NCBI RefSeq assembly: GCF_002872075.1
Contig: NZ_PGGU01000016.1
Coordinates: 1 to 64,000, forward strand
Direction: 5' to 3'
From: Microbacterium aurantiacum
GTDB taxonomy: Bacteria > Actinomycetota > Actinomycetes > Actinomycetales > Microbacteriaceae
Length of the DNA: 64,000 bases
This document shows, one piece after another, positions 51,954 to 60,561 of this stretch. Each line of letters begins with the position of its first letter. The first letter of the stretch is position 1. Made by a program: the position numbers and the translations under genes. The notes beneath the pieces were generated by a model. That model saw only the letters and a program-made list of their open reading frames with translations. It was not told the DNA's origin and did no database searches.

Positions 51954-53189
51954 GTGGGTTCGTATGACATCGTCAAGAACGGCACGCGGGTCGTCTCCGT
52001 GCCCGATTTCATGCCCGACGAGACCGAGGCGGGCTCGCCGATCCCCGACAACGAAACCTATGTCGGTGGCACTTTCCAGATCGACGACGCGACCGCCATA
52101 AAGGAGAAAGCGGGCGAGATCGTCGTCATCGGAATGCAGCTGCAGACGGCGGTGACCACACTGAAGAAGATCAGCGATGCGACGGATCTGGGCGATGGCG
52201 ATTCTCTCGACGACCTGCGCAAGTACGCCGGCCAGTTCTCCGAGCAGTTCGGTCCGCTCAGCGACGCACTGATCTCCATCGGCTCAGCTCTTCTCATCTA
52301 CGGGTACGGCCTCGAGTGGATGATCCCGAAGTGCGTGAACCTCTCGGAGAGCATGAAGGAGCTCTGGTCTCCGATCTGGAACGCGAATGACGAGCGCGAG
52401 ACGGTCAAAGAGAAGTACGACGGCGAGTACGGCCCGTTCGATCCCAACTCTGAGCAGGGCAAGGAGATCGAGGGCGCTCAGACGGCGCTCGACAACGCCG
52501 TGGCAGCCTGGGACGCCGAGGGCGAGCAGATCGACAACCTCTGGAACTCGTGGGTCGACCTCCATCAGGTGGCCAACAACGCCGTCGGCACGGGCCTCGA
52601 CGACCTCAAATGGGATGACGTCATCAACGAGACGTCCGACAAGATCTACTCGGTGGCCAAATGGATCGCCAAGTATGCAGGATTCGCTTCGCTGGTTCCG
52701 ATCCCCGGTGTGCAGGAGGTCTTCGGTGGCATCGCGCTGACAGCAGGCGGAGTCGCGCTCTACATCTCGATTGATCAGGCCATCGACGGCACCGGGACAT
52801 GGGGCGACGTCATCACTGACGGCATCGATGTCATTCCCATCACCGATGTCGTCCTGCTGAAGGACATCGCGAAGATTCCCGGTGTGGCCGAGCAACTGGT
52901 CAAGGCCGGAGGCAAGGGCCTCGACGTCGACGATGCCGCGCTCCGGGAGCTGGTGGACGGGTGGAAGCGGCAGTACGGACAGAAGGTGCTCGATGAGGGC
53001 TTCTCCGACGAGCGGATCAAGGACTCGCTGGCGGCGTTCCTCGAGCAGCAGGCGAAGGGCGCTGCCGGTGCGCAGGTGCCGGAGCAGGGTCACCCATCTG
53101 GCGGCAGGGTCGACTCTCCTCCGGCCAGCGACACCGAGGCCTTGCGCCGCAAATCGGAGCGCATCGCCCAGGAACAGAGCAAGAGCTGA
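51954..53189 (+). CDS. Putative type VII-secreted protein, 411 residues
   Basis: GTG 51954 with GAGGAG upstream. The N-terminal part carries long helices (about residues 45-220) separated by a hydrophobic segment (ALISIGSALLIYGYGLEWMI); next comes a second hydrophobic region (ASLVPIPGVQEVFGGIALTAGGVALYISI, about residues 240-275) and a hydrophilic Gln/Lys/Ser-rich C-terminus. This resembles the T7SS-signal and helical part of polymorphic toxins, but I see no toxin domain at the C-terminus. Tightly linked to the genes on both sides. Confidence 0.75.
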   Translation: MGSYDIVKNGTRVVSVPDFMPDETEAGSPIPDNETYVGGTFQIDDATAIKEKAGEIVVIGMQLQTAVTTLKKISDATDLGDGDSLDDLRKYAGQFSEQFGPLSDALISIGSALLIYGYGLEWMIPKCVNLSESMKELWSPIWNANDERETVKEKYDGEYGPFDPNSEQGKEIEGAQTALDNAVAAWDAEGEQIDNLWNSWVDLHQVANNAVGTGLDDLKWDDVINETSDKIYSVAKWIAKYAGFASLVPIPGVQEVFGGIALTAGGVALYISIDQAIDGTGTWGDVITDGIDVIPITDVVLLKDIAKIPGVAEQLVKAGGKGLDVDDAALRELVDGWKRQYGQKVLDEGFSDERIKDSLAAFLEQQAKGAAGAQVPEQGHPSGGRVDSPPASDTEALRRKSERIAQEQSKS

Positions 53190-53782
53190 TGGTGCCGATG
53201 CGCGCCTTGCTGTTCGAGCCGCCCAGCGGCGTCATCATCGTGCCAAGAGCGGATGCTGCCGGCGATGCCGCAAAGCATCTCCCCGAGGATGTGCCCGAGG
53301 CCGAGCGCACCCGGGTGTTGACCTCGATGGCTCGACGTGCTGCCGACACGGATGCGACCGTCGTTCTCGTCTGGCCAGAGGGCGTCGAACCGTTCGGACT
53401 GTGGATCCAGCTCACCCCGATCTCGAACATCCGGCTCGCGCGCGAGTTCGTCCGCGGCGGTGCGGACGGCTGGATCGGCCCCCTGCACGCGGAACTCGTC
53501 GGCGAGGGGCTCGAATGGTTCTCGCTGGCGCCCGATGAGGATTCGACGTCCAGGTGGTCGGCGGTCTTTGCCGACGACGATCTCTTCGTCAATCTGACCC
53601 TGAGCGCGCCGTCGTTCTCCGATCTGGCGATGAGGCGAGCGTTCATCGAGAGCATGGTGCTCCCTTCGCTGGTGATCGCGGAGGATGCCGATCCCTGGCG
53701 CTCCGACCATGCGCTCACCTCTGGTGTGATCGTCGCTAAGGAGAATTGGCCCCAACTGGCAGGTTCGGAGGTGAGCGCGTGA
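53189..53782 (+). CDS. Hypothetical protein of T7-type locus, 197 residues
   Basis: ATG 53189 shares a base with the upstream stop (TGATG); ATG 53198 is an alternative. Mixed alpha/beta, no signal peptide. Segments such as MRALLFEPPSGVIIVPRA and DATVVLVWPEGVEPFGLWIQL suggest a cytosolic, possibly chaperone-like partner (EspG-like in role, not in recognisable sequence). Family not recognised. Overlaps the next gene by four bases. Confidence 0.75.
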   Translation: MVPMRALLFEPPSGVIIVPRADAAGDAAKHLPEDVPEAERTRVLTSMARRAADTDATVVLVWPEGVEPFGLWIQLTPISNIRLAREFVRGGADGWIGPLHAELVGEGLEWFSLAPDEDSTSRWSAVFADDDLFVNLTLSAPSFSDLAMRRAFIESMVLPSLVIAEDADPWRSDHALTSGVIVAKENWPQLAGSEVSA

Positions 53783-54318
53783 CCGCTTCGCTGCGCCAGC
53801 TGCTCACCCACGTCGAGCCGAGCTACGAGATGCCCCTTCACGACGGCTGGGAACGGATGCCCGCAGACGATCCCCGACTGGCCGATCGATTGCCGAAGGG
53901 CGTGGGCTCGCTGCGCAATGACTCGATCGTGGTGATCATGATGCCGGTGAACCGCGAATCACCCTTGGTCTTCCCGATCATCGAGCGGCGCATCCGCGGT
54001 GAGAAATTCGGCACGCTCGACGCGCTGGTCGACGAGCGAATCGCCGCCGGCGCCCGGGCGACCCTCGGAGATCCGGCCATCCTGCGTCACCGCTCGCTCG
54101 AGGCGATCGGTGACACCGAGGGCTACGTCGTGCGTTACCTGCTGGCGACTCCCGGTACCGGCCGCCGACGAGGCGTGGAATTCCTCGTCGCGTTCCCGGC
54201 GCTGCCCGACGAGAAGCTTCAGCTGCTCGAAACGCTCTACGACGGCATCATCGCCTCAGGGTCGTGGTGCATGCCCAGAGCGGATGCGCTCAGCCCACCG
54301 GAACCTTTCGGCGGTTGA
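53779..54318 (+). CDS. Hypothetical protein of T7-type locus, 179 residues
   Basis: GTG 53779 overlaps the upstream stop and follows GGAGGT. Alpha/beta protein with NDSIVVIMMPVNRESPLVF and EGYVVRYLLATPGTGRRRGVEFLVAFPAL; reminiscent of LpqN-type folds but without a lipobox, and not confidently assignable. Its last 29 bases overlap the 3' end of the convergent lipoprotein gene. Confidence 0.75.
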   Translation: MTASLRQLLTHVEPSYEMPLHDGWERMPADDPRLADRLPKGVGSLRNDSIVVIMMPVNRESPLVFPIIERRIRGEKFGTLDALVDERIAAGARATLGDPAILRHRSLEAIGDTEGYVVRYLLATPGTGRRRGVEFLVAFPALPDEKLQLLETLYDGIIASGSWCMPRADALSPPEPFGG

Positions 54319-55144
54319 TCACGCTCGGATTGGTCGTGTTGATCACCGTCGGGGTACCGCTGGACGTATCGATGAAGAAGACGCCGGTCTGCCCCTCGTC
54401 CTTCACCGGGAAGGCCCACGTGCCGCCGGCCACATCGGGCTGCGGCCCCTGCACCACATCGAGCGGCTCCGGCATATCTCCCTTGAGCACCTCGATCGGA
54501 GTCAGGGTGGCCGAGGCCGCATAGTCCGCCGGAGGAGTGTGCACCACGATGTCGTCAGCATCACCGCGTGCGCTGGCGAAGACGATGATGTCAGCCTGCG
54601 CCGTCCACGCCGCCAGTTCTGCCTTCGTCGCGGCGGGGGCGTGCTCTGGGAGTCCGGCGAGCACACGCTCGAACTTCTGCCAGTTACCCCAGTCGTCGTG
54701 CACCCCGAGGTTGCCGAACAGTTCGTATCCGGCTTCGCCCGCACCTGTGAGGACGAATATCCCCTCGTGTCGGGAGTCGTAGGAGAATTCCGTCTGGTCG
54801 GTGAGGTAGTACGTGGTGCCGGCGGGCTTCGACACGGTGATGGTCGCCGCAGCGTCACCCTTCAGGACGTCGTCGACCCGCACGACGGCCGTCTGCGCGG
54901 GGAACTCCTTTGCCTCAGCATCCTCCACCACCGGATCGACGGACTCGACCGTGCCGAACGCGATCACGTCGGCTCCGGTGACCAACTCGCTGATGGGCTC
55001 GGAAGGATTCGGATCGGAGGCGCCCTGTGTGGTCGATGGCTGCGGGGTGGGCATTGCGTCCTCCTCAGGAACTGGACTGCACGCGGTGAGAACCATCAGC
55101 GCGGCGACGATCGCCGCGAGGCCCTGCCACTTGGACGTCTTCAT
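54290..55144 (-). CDS. Lipoprotein with two similar beta domains, linked to C2 protease
   Basis: 284 residues from ATG 55144. Signal peptide with lipobox LTAC (Cys22). The mature part has two related halves: ADVIAFGTVESVD then VRVDDVLKGD, and ADIIVFASARGD then LTPIEVLKGDM. It overlaps the stop of the protease effector gene by four bases (ATGA), so it is made with it. Possible immunity protein on the outer membrane face or a surface partner of the protease; unproven. Confidence 0.82.
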   Translation of the reverse strand: MKTSKWQGLAAIVAALMVLTACSPVPEEDAMPTPQPSTTQGASDPNPSEPISELVTGADVIAFGTVESVDPVVEDAEAKEFPAQTAVVRVDDVLKGDAAATITVSKPAGTTYYLTDQTEFSYDSRHEGIFVLTGAGEAGYELFGNLGVHDDWGNWQKFERVLAGLPEHAPAATKAELAAWTAQADIIVFASARGDADDIVVHTPPADYAASATLTPIEVLKGDMPEPLDVVQGPQPDVAGGTWAFPVKDEGQTGVFFIDTSSGTPTVINTTNPSVINRRKVPVG

Positions 55145-56460
55145 CGGTTCGCGATCGCCACGTCGGAGAACGAATTCGCGAACTCTTCCATGGTCATGGT
55201 GAAGTATCCGTCGTCGGGGTCGTTCAGCACGCCACCGGCATCGGTGATGTCGCCGCCATGTCCGTTGTTGTGACCCCACGGATTGCGAATCACGACGTAA
55301 CGCGTTCCGTCGACCTCGTACGTGTCCGTCACGGTCAGCGCGTGCCCGCCGCCGTCGAACCCGAGTTGACCGTTCGTCGCGGCCGCGGCGACCGGTCGTC
55401 CGCTGTCGAGCGCGTCCTGCATCTCGTCGTAACTGTCGTCGATGTCGTTTCCGCCGGTCGCGAAGTCCCAGAAGCTGGAGTCGTCATCCTTCTTATCGGC
55501 ACCGTGGCCGAAGATGTCCTCCATGACGTCGTGGGGCCAGCCGCCGTTGTTGAACTCGTCGTAGCTGCCTTCGTGCTCCACATACGCGGCTTCGATGACG
55601 CGCACCCAGTCGGCCTGGTCGTTGTCCAGAAGCTGATCGCTGCTGACCGTGATGTCACCGTCGGCGAAGTGCACGGTGTACGTGCCGTCGGGGTTGACGG
55701 TGATCATGTCCCGAATCTTCTGCGGGTCGCCGTCGGCGAGTCCGGCGAGCACCGCGAGGAGGTAGCAGTCTCCCGCGCCACCCTGGTGGACGTCTTCGGG
55801 GATGGGGTCGCCGTTCGGATACAGGGTCGATGCGCCGTCGCCCGGGACCTTCTCCCCCGACCTGATCGCTTCGAGATCGGGGTCAGACAGGCAGGAGACC
55901 GCCTGGTCGTACACCATTCCCCAGTCGACGGACAAGTTGTTCCACTGCACGGCGACCTCGCTCCACGCGCCGTCCGCCTCCCAGATGTCTGCCTGGAGTT
56001 GCTGACGCTTCTCCAGCTGCTCGTCATAGTCGGGGTCGCCCACGACGGGCGCCTCGCCGTCGGCGTATTCACCCCGAAGTGCCTTCAACGTCGTCCAGCG
56101 CTCCTGGCACTGCTCCGCGAGGGAGTTCAGTTCGTCCTGGTAGCCACAGGCATCCGAGCCGTAGTCACGCAGCGCGATCCCGATGGGACCGTAGATGGCG
56201 CCGGCGACAGCGATCCGCTCGGCGGCGTCGCCGATCGACGAGCGCAGCTTCTCGGCAGCTTTGCCAGTGATGCGCCAATCCGACATCTCGGAGTCCTTGA
56301 TCGTGCGCAGCTGGGTGGCGAGCTGGCTCATCACGTTGCCGTGGTCGGCCATCTTGCGGCCGCTCGACGATACGGTCTCGGGCTCGCCCTTCATCGAGCG
56401 GATCTGCTCGCCAGTGCCCATGGCCTCGCCTGCGGTACCGGCTTCGACGTTCGCTGCCAC
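55141..56460 (-). CDS. Calpain-like (C2) cysteine protease effector with helical N-domain
   Basis: 439 residues from GTG 56460, which begins two bases after the upstream stop and has AGGTGG nine bases before it. Residues 1 to about 195 are helical and resemble WXG/LXG-type export domains (QLATQLRTIKDSEMSDWRIT, WTTLKALRGEY). From about 215 a peptidase C2 domain follows: Cys232 in HQGGAGDCYLLAVLAGLA, His373 in GGGHALTVTDTY and Asn393 in YVVIRNPWGHN, a complete Cys-His-Asn triad. No EF-hands. This is the layout of a type VII polymorphic toxin with protease activity. Confidence 0.85.
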   Translation of the reverse strand: MAANVEAGTAGEAMGTGEQIRSMKGEPETVSSSGRKMADHGNVMSQLATQLRTIKDSEMSDWRITGKAAEKLRSSIGDAAERIAVAGAIYGPIGIALRDYGSDACGYQDELNSLAEQCQERWTTLKALRGEYADGEAPVVGDPDYDEQLEKRQQLQADIWEADGAWSEVAVQWNNLSVDWGMVYDQAVSCLSDPDLEAIRSGEKVPGDGASTLYPNGDPIPEDVHQGGAGDCYLLAVLAGLADGDPQKIRDMITVNPDGTYTVHFADGDITVSSDQLLDNDQADWVRVIEAAYVEHEGSYDEFNNGGWPHDVMEDIFGHGADKKDDDSSFWDFATGGNDIDDSYDEMQDALDSGRPVAAAATNGQLGFDGGGHALTVTDTYEVDGTRYVVIRNPWGHNNGHGGDITDAGGVLNDPDDGYFTMTMEEFANSFSDVAIANR

Positions 56461-56462
56461 GA

Positions 56463-56744
56463 TCAGAACCACCTGTCCAGTCCGAAGTACGAGTCGACGA
56501 CATCGCCGATGTGCGCCGAGATGTCCTCGAGCGTCGCGATCAGATCCTCGCGCTTCGGCTCCCACGAACCGCAGAAGTCCGCGGCCAGGCCGCTCAGCTC
56601 TGCCCTGTCCAGCGGCTGATCGATCGCTCCCGCGATGTCGGCGCTGCGCTCAGGAGCATCCTCCAGCTCGGCGATAGCCGTCTTGATGGCCTCACGAACC
56701 CCCGTCAAGAGGTCGTAGTCGATGATGACCTTGTCTGCACTCAT
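56463..56744 (-). CDS. WXG100-like small protein, partner of C2 protease
   Basis: 93 residues, two helices around FCGSWEPKREDL, where SWEP takes the place of the WxG turn; both ends are charged and there is no signal peptide. It lies immediately upstream of the protease effector gene. Size, fold and position fit an ESX/WXG100 partner that is co-exported with, or chaperones, the effector. Confidence 0.75.
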   Translation of the reverse strand: MSADKVIIDYDLLTGVREAIKTAIAELEDAPERSADIAGAIDQPLDRAELSGLAADFCGSWEPKREDLIATLEDISAHIGDVVDSYFGLDRWF

Positions 56745-56833
56745 TCCCGCACCCCCCGCGCGTCCTCATTGATGACGCTACCGGACGGCGCCGGATCCGC
56801 AGATGGGGAGGAATCCCCATCCGCGTGCGGAGT

Positions 56834-57694
56834 TCATGACGGCAACGATGCTTGTATCTCTCCTACCGATGGCCGATAGGTGCTCCGGTTCATCATTCGG
56901 AAGTCGTGGAGGTTCGTGAAACCGGCGATCGGAGCCAGATCGCCGTCCGCGATTCGAGTCGAGCCGTGCAGATACAGGCGGACCAGACTCCTCAATCGTG
57001 CAAGTGGAGCTACCGAATCGATCGTGCCTCCGTCGCTCATATCCAGGTATCGCAACCCGGCGCAATCTCCCACGGCGTCCAGTGCGCTGATTCGCCTACA
57101 AGAACTGAGACTCAGATCAATCAGGTTCTGATCCTGCAGACGCGCCAGCGCGGAGATGTCGTCAAGATATCGACCGGTGAAGATGCCGAGGGATTCGAGG
57201 TGCCGAAACTCCTCGATCCCGTGCAAACTCCTGATACTCGGAAAGTGTTTCAGGGAGATCTTGGTCAGAGAGCTCAGCGCGATGAGAGGAGTCAGATCCG
57301 GAGCAGAGTAGGTAAGCAGCGAGATGCTACGCAGGTTCTTGGCTTCATGGACAGAGTCGGAAACCTGCTTCCAGCCAGTCGCAAGATGACGCAGCCGCGG
57401 CAGCCGCGAAAGGTCAATCTGGACTTGAGGATCGACCTGAACGCTGAGCGACTCGAGAGAATGGCCTATCGCGTAGATGGGCTCCATGTTCTTCGCGCTC
57501 CTCAAGATGATGTTGAGGCGCTTGATTGGAAGGTGACCGGGGATCACGATATCTCTGTCCGAGTATCCACGTGCGTAGTTGATGACCAATCCATCGGCGA
57601 CGCCACCAGTGACGATCTCTTCTGCCTCTGCGCTCCAAGCTCCGGACAGCACCAAGTCGCGCCCGCCCGCGCCGTCAACGATTTGGTACGACAT
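56834..57694 (-). CDS. Leucine-rich-repeat protein, probable immunity factor
   Basis: 286 residues. A unique N-terminal part (about 60 residues) is followed by roughly eight repeats of about 22 residues with LxxL pattern (LESLSVQ, LRSISLLTY, LTKISLKHF, LESLGIF, LIDLSLSSC, LRYLDMSD, LVRLYLHG). Cytosolic: no signal peptide or membrane helix. LRR proteins occur in bacterial polymorphic-toxin immunity arrays, and this one lies between Imm26 and the effector pair, hence the inference. Base composition here is visibly less GC-rich than in the housekeeping genes. Confidence 0.78.
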   Translation of the reverse strand: MSYQIVDGAGGRDLVLSGAWSAEAEEIVTGGVADGLVINYARGYSDRDIVIPGHLPIKRLNIILRSAKNMEPIYAIGHSLESLSVQVDPQVQIDLSRLPRLRHLATGWKQVSDSVHEAKNLRSISLLTYSAPDLTPLIALSSLTKISLKHFPSIRSLHGIEEFRHLESLGIFTGRYLDDISALARLQDQNLIDLSLSSCRRISALDAVGDCAGLRYLDMSDGGTIDSVAPLARLRSLVRLYLHGSTRIADGDLAPIAGFTNLHDFRMMNRSTYRPSVGEIQASLPS

Positions 57695-57697
57695 GGT

Positions 57698-58201
57698 TCA
57701 GCCAAACAGATCGCGGCTGAGGAACTTGTGCGGTTTAAGTTCCTCGTAGGCAGGCAACCATGGATCGAGGCCGATGCTGGCACGTAGCGCGCGCTCGAAT
57801 CGGACGGGGGCAACAATCGTCCTGTACGAAAGCCCACCTACCTCGTCTTTGCTTGCGGGGCGACGACGGAGACCCGAATAGTCGACGGCATCAATGCGAT
57901 CGGGGGACATCACCGTCTCCTTATAGGCAGGAAAGGGGAGATCCGCGCGAACGGGAAGATTGGAGACGATCTGCCAGTGGCCAACGTAGAATTTCGCGTC
58001 AAGCGAGAGACCAAAGAAGAGCACCTCCCCCGCTAGCGCGTCACGGAGTCGGGACACAGCGTCCTCTTCTGCAACGATCCCGTCGAATACAGCCAGAAAG
58101 TAGGCGTCCTTGCCATACGTCGCCGCGACTTGTCCGATACCAACGCTTCCTTCACCGGCAGGGATCAGAAACACGTCTCCTACCTTGGGGCGCTGCCTCA
58201 T
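57698..58201 (-). CDS. Imm26-family immunity protein
   Basis: 167 residues. The N-terminus RPKVGDVFLIPAGEGSVGIGQV matches the Imm26 pattern (GDvf-IP-g-G-G), followed by YFLAVFDG and FGLSLDAKFYVGHWQIV. Imm26 proteins protect against polymorphic toxins, mostly nucleases; the toxin here is unknown. GAGGAG precedes the ATG. Its start overlaps the stop codon of a HEAT-like gene remnant. Confidence 0.82.
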   Translation of the reverse strand: MRQRPKVGDVFLIPAGEGSVGIGQVAATYGKDAYFLAVFDGIVAEEDAVSRLRDALAGEVLFFGLSLDAKFYVGHWQIVSNLPVRADLPFPAYKETVMSPDRIDAVDYSGLRRRPASKDEVGGLSYRTIVAPVRFERALRASIGLDPWLPAYEELKPHKFLSRDLFG

Positions 58202-58260
58202 CTGTCTCCTCGGGATCGAGTCAACGCGGTCGCTTCCTTCCCAAAGATCGGATCCTTCTT
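58198..58260 (-). pseudogene. Remnant of HEAT-like immunity gene
   Basis: The last 20 codons in this frame (KKDPIFGKEATALTRSRGDR, then stop) match the end of the intact HEAT-like protein encoded at 59935-60561 (DPVFGKEAAAL): 9 of 11 core residues agree, and the DNA is nearly identical over CTTCCTTCCCAAAGA-CGGATC. No intact gene body lies upstream. The stop still overlaps the next start (ATGA), as the intact copy does with its own downstream gene. Confidence 0.7.
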
Positions 58261-58330
58261 CGACACTGGGCGGGGTGAGGAAGTGTTCTTAGACGGCGTC
58301 GTGTCTCTATCGCTGCCTCGTCTATCGCTG

Positions 58331-58903
58331 TCAGGTTGAAGCGTTGAAGTCGATGAGCAGGTAGCTTTCGGCGTCGTAGACCGAGTTGATGACGACTTGC
58401 ACTGATTGGGCCAGCGATAAAGCATCAACGGTACTGAGGGAGCCTCCCGCACGTTGGAGGACCGTTCGCCCCCGTTCGTCGCACACGAACGCGTTCAGCG
58501 GATATCCGGATGCGCCGCTTCTGATCAGCTGCGTTAGCCGGGAGGGATCCGTTTGCAGTTCCTCCCAGCGAAGCACTCGGTCCTCCACGAGAACAGCATC
58601 TTCGAGCCACGGGTCGCCCTCGCGAGCTGTGTCATCCTCGACCACAAGAATGCCAGGTCGCATCGACGCCAGAGACTGAAAGTACTCACCTAGGAGGAGG
58701 TCAGCATCGTGTTGGTCAATGAACCTCGAGTCGTCATCAAGCTCGGGCACGGTGCTACCCGCGGATGCCATGACAAAGGCCGTCACAGGTGTCGTGAGTC
58801 GTTGGCTGACGAATTCAGCCAACGACGACCCTTGCTCCAGGGAGGACTGCGACCACGTTCGCGCCTGGGGGAAGGGTACCGAAAGAGCTCGAACTTTGAT
58901 CAT
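58331..58903 (-). CDS. Hypothetical immunity-array protein, 190 residues
   Basis: ATG 58903 with AAAGG upstream. Soluble alpha/beta protein, family not recognised (MIKVRALSVPFPQARTW, DADLLLGEYFQSLASMRPG, ILVVEDDTAREGDPWLEDAV, YLLIDFNAST at the end). It sits between the SUFU-type and Imm26-type genes on the same strand, so a role as another immunity protein is likely but inferred only from position. Confidence 0.75.
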   Translation of the reverse strand: MIKVRALSVPFPQARTWSQSSLEQGSSLAEFVSQRLTTPVTAFVMASAGSTVPELDDDSRFIDQHDADLLLGEYFQSLASMRPGILVVEDDTAREGDPWLEDAVLVEDRVLRWEELQTDPSRLTQLIRSGASGYPLNAFVCDERGRTVLQRAGGSLSTVDALSLAQSVQVVINSVYDAESYLLIDFNAST

Positions 58904-58999
58904 GGTGCCTTTGATACCACTCGGCCGTCTTCATACACGCTGAACATTCCCATCTAGAGCACTCATCGAGCAGCCTCACAACGCCTGCTGAAGGTAGAT

Positions 59000-59590
59000 C
59001 TATAGCTTCATTTCCGAACGTCGGAAGTCAACCAGATCGGGATCCTGGTCGACTAGTTCGTCTTCGAATGCATCAAAACCGTGCCGCGAGATGAAGTCCG
59101 CTTCGCCCGTGGTGATTGGGACCAACCAAGCAATAAGGACGTCGCCCTCATCCCCGGCGAACGTGGCGAACTCATCGGGGAAGTACACCGGCATCGTCAC
59201 GTACAGTGCCGTCAAGTCCGACCCGGGAACCAACGGTCCTGCCGGACCAATCACGTTGCCACGCCGTAGCGCACGCCGCGTCCCGATAACCATCGAGCCA
59301 ACCTGGATCAGCAGAGACACCACATGGTCCGGCTTTAGCGCCTCTGGGGCCAAGACCAGCAGCTCTTGGCGGATAGAGCGCCCCGGATCGGGCGACGACA
59401 GCGCCTGCCTGCTCAGACCGAGCGTCGCATACCCCACGGAGTCAGTATCCGACCCACCCGCGAATCGAACGAGTTGGAAAGGCATCTCCGCACCATCAGC
59501 ATCAACCGACCAACCGGAGTGAATCGGTCCCAGAGTGCGTTCGAAATGCTCGATCAGGCCCGGTGCATCATGGTCCGAAGCGGGCGTCAT
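59000..59590 (-). CDS. Suppressor-of-fused (SUFU) domain immunity protein
   Basis: 196 residues. HFERTLGPIHSGW at the N-terminus, VGYATLGLSRQAL, RQELLVLAPEAL, then LYVTMPVYFPDEFATF and IAWLVPITTGEADFISRHGFDAFEDEL form the SUFU-family pattern seen in bacterial toxin-immunity proteins. Cytosolic. Cognate toxin not in the window. Confidence 0.85.
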   Translation of the reverse strand: MTPASDHDAPGLIEHFERTLGPIHSGWSVDADGAEMPFQLVRFAGGSDTDSVGYATLGLSRQALSSPDPGRSIRQELLVLAPEALKPDHVVSLLIQVGSMVIGTRRALRRGNVIGPAGPLVPGSDLTALYVTMPVYFPDEFATFAGDEGDVLIAWLVPITTGEADFISRHGFDAFEDELVDQDPDLVDFRRSEMKL

Positions 59591-59668
59591 CGTTGCCTCT
59601 CAGGTGCCCGCGGAAGTACACCTAGTGATCGAATTTCACGCGTCACTGCAACCGTCCAACGCCGCGAG

Positions 59669-59938
59669 CTAAGATTCAACGCCGCCTCCGAGTAGGTCCG
59701 CAAGCTGTCGGCTTGGTTCCCAATCACGAGGTCGAGGATGTAGTGCGTGGCTGTCCCACGGCATGCCTCGCCCGATCCAAAGCAGGCGCCACGACTCGTA
59801 GGTATGACCAAGGTCGTCGTCGGTGACGCCGAACTCGAAGCCGCAAGACCAACAGATCTCGTAGGAGCCTCCACTTTTACTCCGAGGTGGCTCCGTGAGT
59901 TGTGAGTAACCACAAACTGGGCAGGTATACCCGCTCAC
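59669..59938 (-). CDS. Cys-rich CPCC-type zinc-ribbon-like protein, 89 residues
   Basis: GTG 59938, overlapping the HEAT-like gene stop by four bases. TCPVCGYSQLTEPP and SYEICWSCGFEFGVTDDD give two CxxC pairs likely to bind one zinc, as in the CPCC family that accompanies polymorphic-toxin immunity genes. Function inferred from position. Confidence 0.8.
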   Translation of the reverse strand: MSGYTCPVCGYSQLTEPPRSKSGGSYEICWSCGFEFGVTDDDLGHTYESWRLLWIGRGMPWDSHALHPRPRDWEPSRQLADLLGGGVES

Positions 59939-60561
59939 TGCAACTCCCTGGGAGATACGCGAGATTTTCGCCGGAGCAGCGCTGCGGCTTCCTTCCCAAA
60001 GACCGGATCTGCGCGTAGCACTTCAATGACCTGCCGTCCGCGGGAACCACCCACCGTAAGAACCGGATGAATGAAGTAGACCCGAGAATCACCGCGGTCG
60101 TGAATCGACAAGAAGGCGATCAGGTCGTCGAGCTGAGCCGCAGTGGCGCAAGCAGCTAATGCCACCGCTGCTCCTTCTTGCTCTCCTTTACTTCTCGGAG
60201 CCAAGTAGCGCGACTTGAGGCGTTCCCAGAAAGCCACGGCCGGCTTGACTGCCAGCGCACGGCCGACGCTCTCCATCACCCGGTCCGGGTAGCCGCCGCG
60301 CTCGAAGTGCTCAATGAGAACGGGCAGGGCCGCCGGGTACGGCTCTGCCGTATTCACCAGGTCCCAGACGGATTCCACGTGGACCCCCACGCGAAGTAGA
60401 TCGGCGATGATTGGCTGTTCGGCCACCCTGAGCGTTCGACCTCGCTCCTGCAACTCAGAATCGAAGGCGGCCCGCTTACGCTGATAAGCTTCGTCCTTCT
60501 CGAGCTGCGCCATCAACTCGGTGGCGCTGATCCCGCCACGGGATTTTCTCGTGCTGGTCAT
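59935..60561 (-). CDS. HEAT-like repeat protein, probable immunity factor
   Basis: 208 residues from ATG 60561; a longer upstream frame is antisense-like. Mostly helical: DLLRVGVHVESVWDLVN, ALPVLIEHFERGGYPDRVMESVGRALAVKPA, VALAACATAAQLDDLIAFL and the end GRQVIEVLRADPVFGKEAAALL. This periodic pattern suggests HEAT-type helical repeats. Coupled by four-base overlaps to genes on both sides. A remnant of a second copy lies at 58198-58260. Confidence 0.8.
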   Translation of the reverse strand: MTSTRKSRGGISATELMAQLEKDEAYQRKRAAFDSELQERGRTLRVAEQPIIADLLRVGVHVESVWDLVNTAEPYPAALPVLIEHFERGGYPDRVMESVGRALAVKPAVAFWERLKSRYLAPRSKGEQEGAAVALAACATAAQLDDLIAFLSIHDRGDSRVYFIHPVLTVGGSRGRQVIEVLRADPVFGKEAAALLRRKSRVSPRELQ

